A stretch of DNA of 5,392 bases, from the NCBI GenBank assembly GCA_028276215.1, contig JAPYWT010000190.1, forward strand, positions 1 to 5,392. Direction: 5' to 3'. Source of the DNA: Thermoflexus sp. (GTDB lineage: Bacteria; Chloroflexota; Anaerolineae; B4-G1; DUEL01). The translations under genes were made by a program, and so were the position numbers. Below the pieces are notes generated by a model. It was given only the letters and a program-made list of their open reading frames with translations, had not been told where the DNA came from and made no database searches. Shown here one piece after another: positions 5,344 to 5,392 of this stretch. Each line of letters begins with the position of its first letter. Within the stretch, counting starts at the first letter, position 1.

Positions 5344-5392
5344 CCTCACCCCACCCCCGGCGGCTTCGCCGCCACCCCCTCCCCTCTCCTGG
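5344..5392. repeat. C-rich hairpin element, probably a dispersed intergenic repeat, cut by the window edge
   Basis: A C-rich tract (CCTCACCCCACCCCC), then the perfect 6-bp stem GGCGGC/GCCGCC with loop TTC (5359-5373), then another C-rich tract ending CCCCTCTCC. No coding frame is evident. This architecture is typical of dispersed intergenic elements in GC-rich genomes; identity as such a repeat is inferred and the right end is not visible. It lacks a T-run, so it is not a standard terminator. Confidence 0.5.

Noticed and set aside
5316..5345. Sigma-70-type promoter for the minus-strand run (TAAATA at 5316-5321)
   Set aside because: No acceptable -35 hexamer lies 16-18 bp upstream, and the -10 match is weak and within a repetitive stretch.

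Overview
The window reads as a piece of a high-GC bacterial chromosome. The best guess is a Chloroflexota member, probably Anaerolineae-like. This is an inference from style, not from a marker gene: long Pro/Thr linkers in exported proteins, a bifunctional PGI/PMI-type sugar isomerase, a parvulin lipoprotein, and spacers packed with 7-bp tandem repeats. There is no rRNA, tRNA, CRISPR, transposase or phage gene.

Layout: (i) 1-665, plus strand, is the 3' part of a MalK/UgpC-type sugar ABC transporter ATPase. (ii) 678-718 is a perfect 19-bp hairpin with A6/T6 flanks that can end transcription from both sides, and it separates two convergent units. (iii) 828-5296 is a minus-strand run of five genes, transcribed right to left: parvulin-type peptidyl-prolyl isomerase lipoprotein, exported protein B, exported protein A (a diverged paralogue of B), rsmI (16S rRNA 2'-O-methyltransferase) and a bifunctional phosphoglucose/phosphomannose isomerase. 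(iv) 5297-5392 is an upstream spacer with degenerate repeats and a C-rich hairpin element cut by the window edge.

The two housekeeping enzymes at the distal end (rsmI and the isomerase, 16 nt apart) look translationally coupled. The parvulin foldase sits directly upstream of two membrane-anchored, proline-rich exported proteins, so it may help fold them. A and B share an N-terminal anchor, an NPFPPP motif, a Pro/Thr stalk and a small beta-rich outer domain.

The most unusual feature is the spacers. The spacers on both sides of the A/B pair each hold an array of exactly eleven heptamers (77 bp) of the same consensus, GTGAAAC, but in opposite orientation. They therefore form an inverted repeat that brackets the two genes. 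The spacer between B and A holds a different heptamer array (CCTGCGA-like, 12 units). The spacer upstream of the isomerase lipoprotein shows a faint fourth heptamer periodicity. The bracketed segment could be invertible, or the arrays could pair in a polycistronic mRNA; neither can be decided from one sequence.
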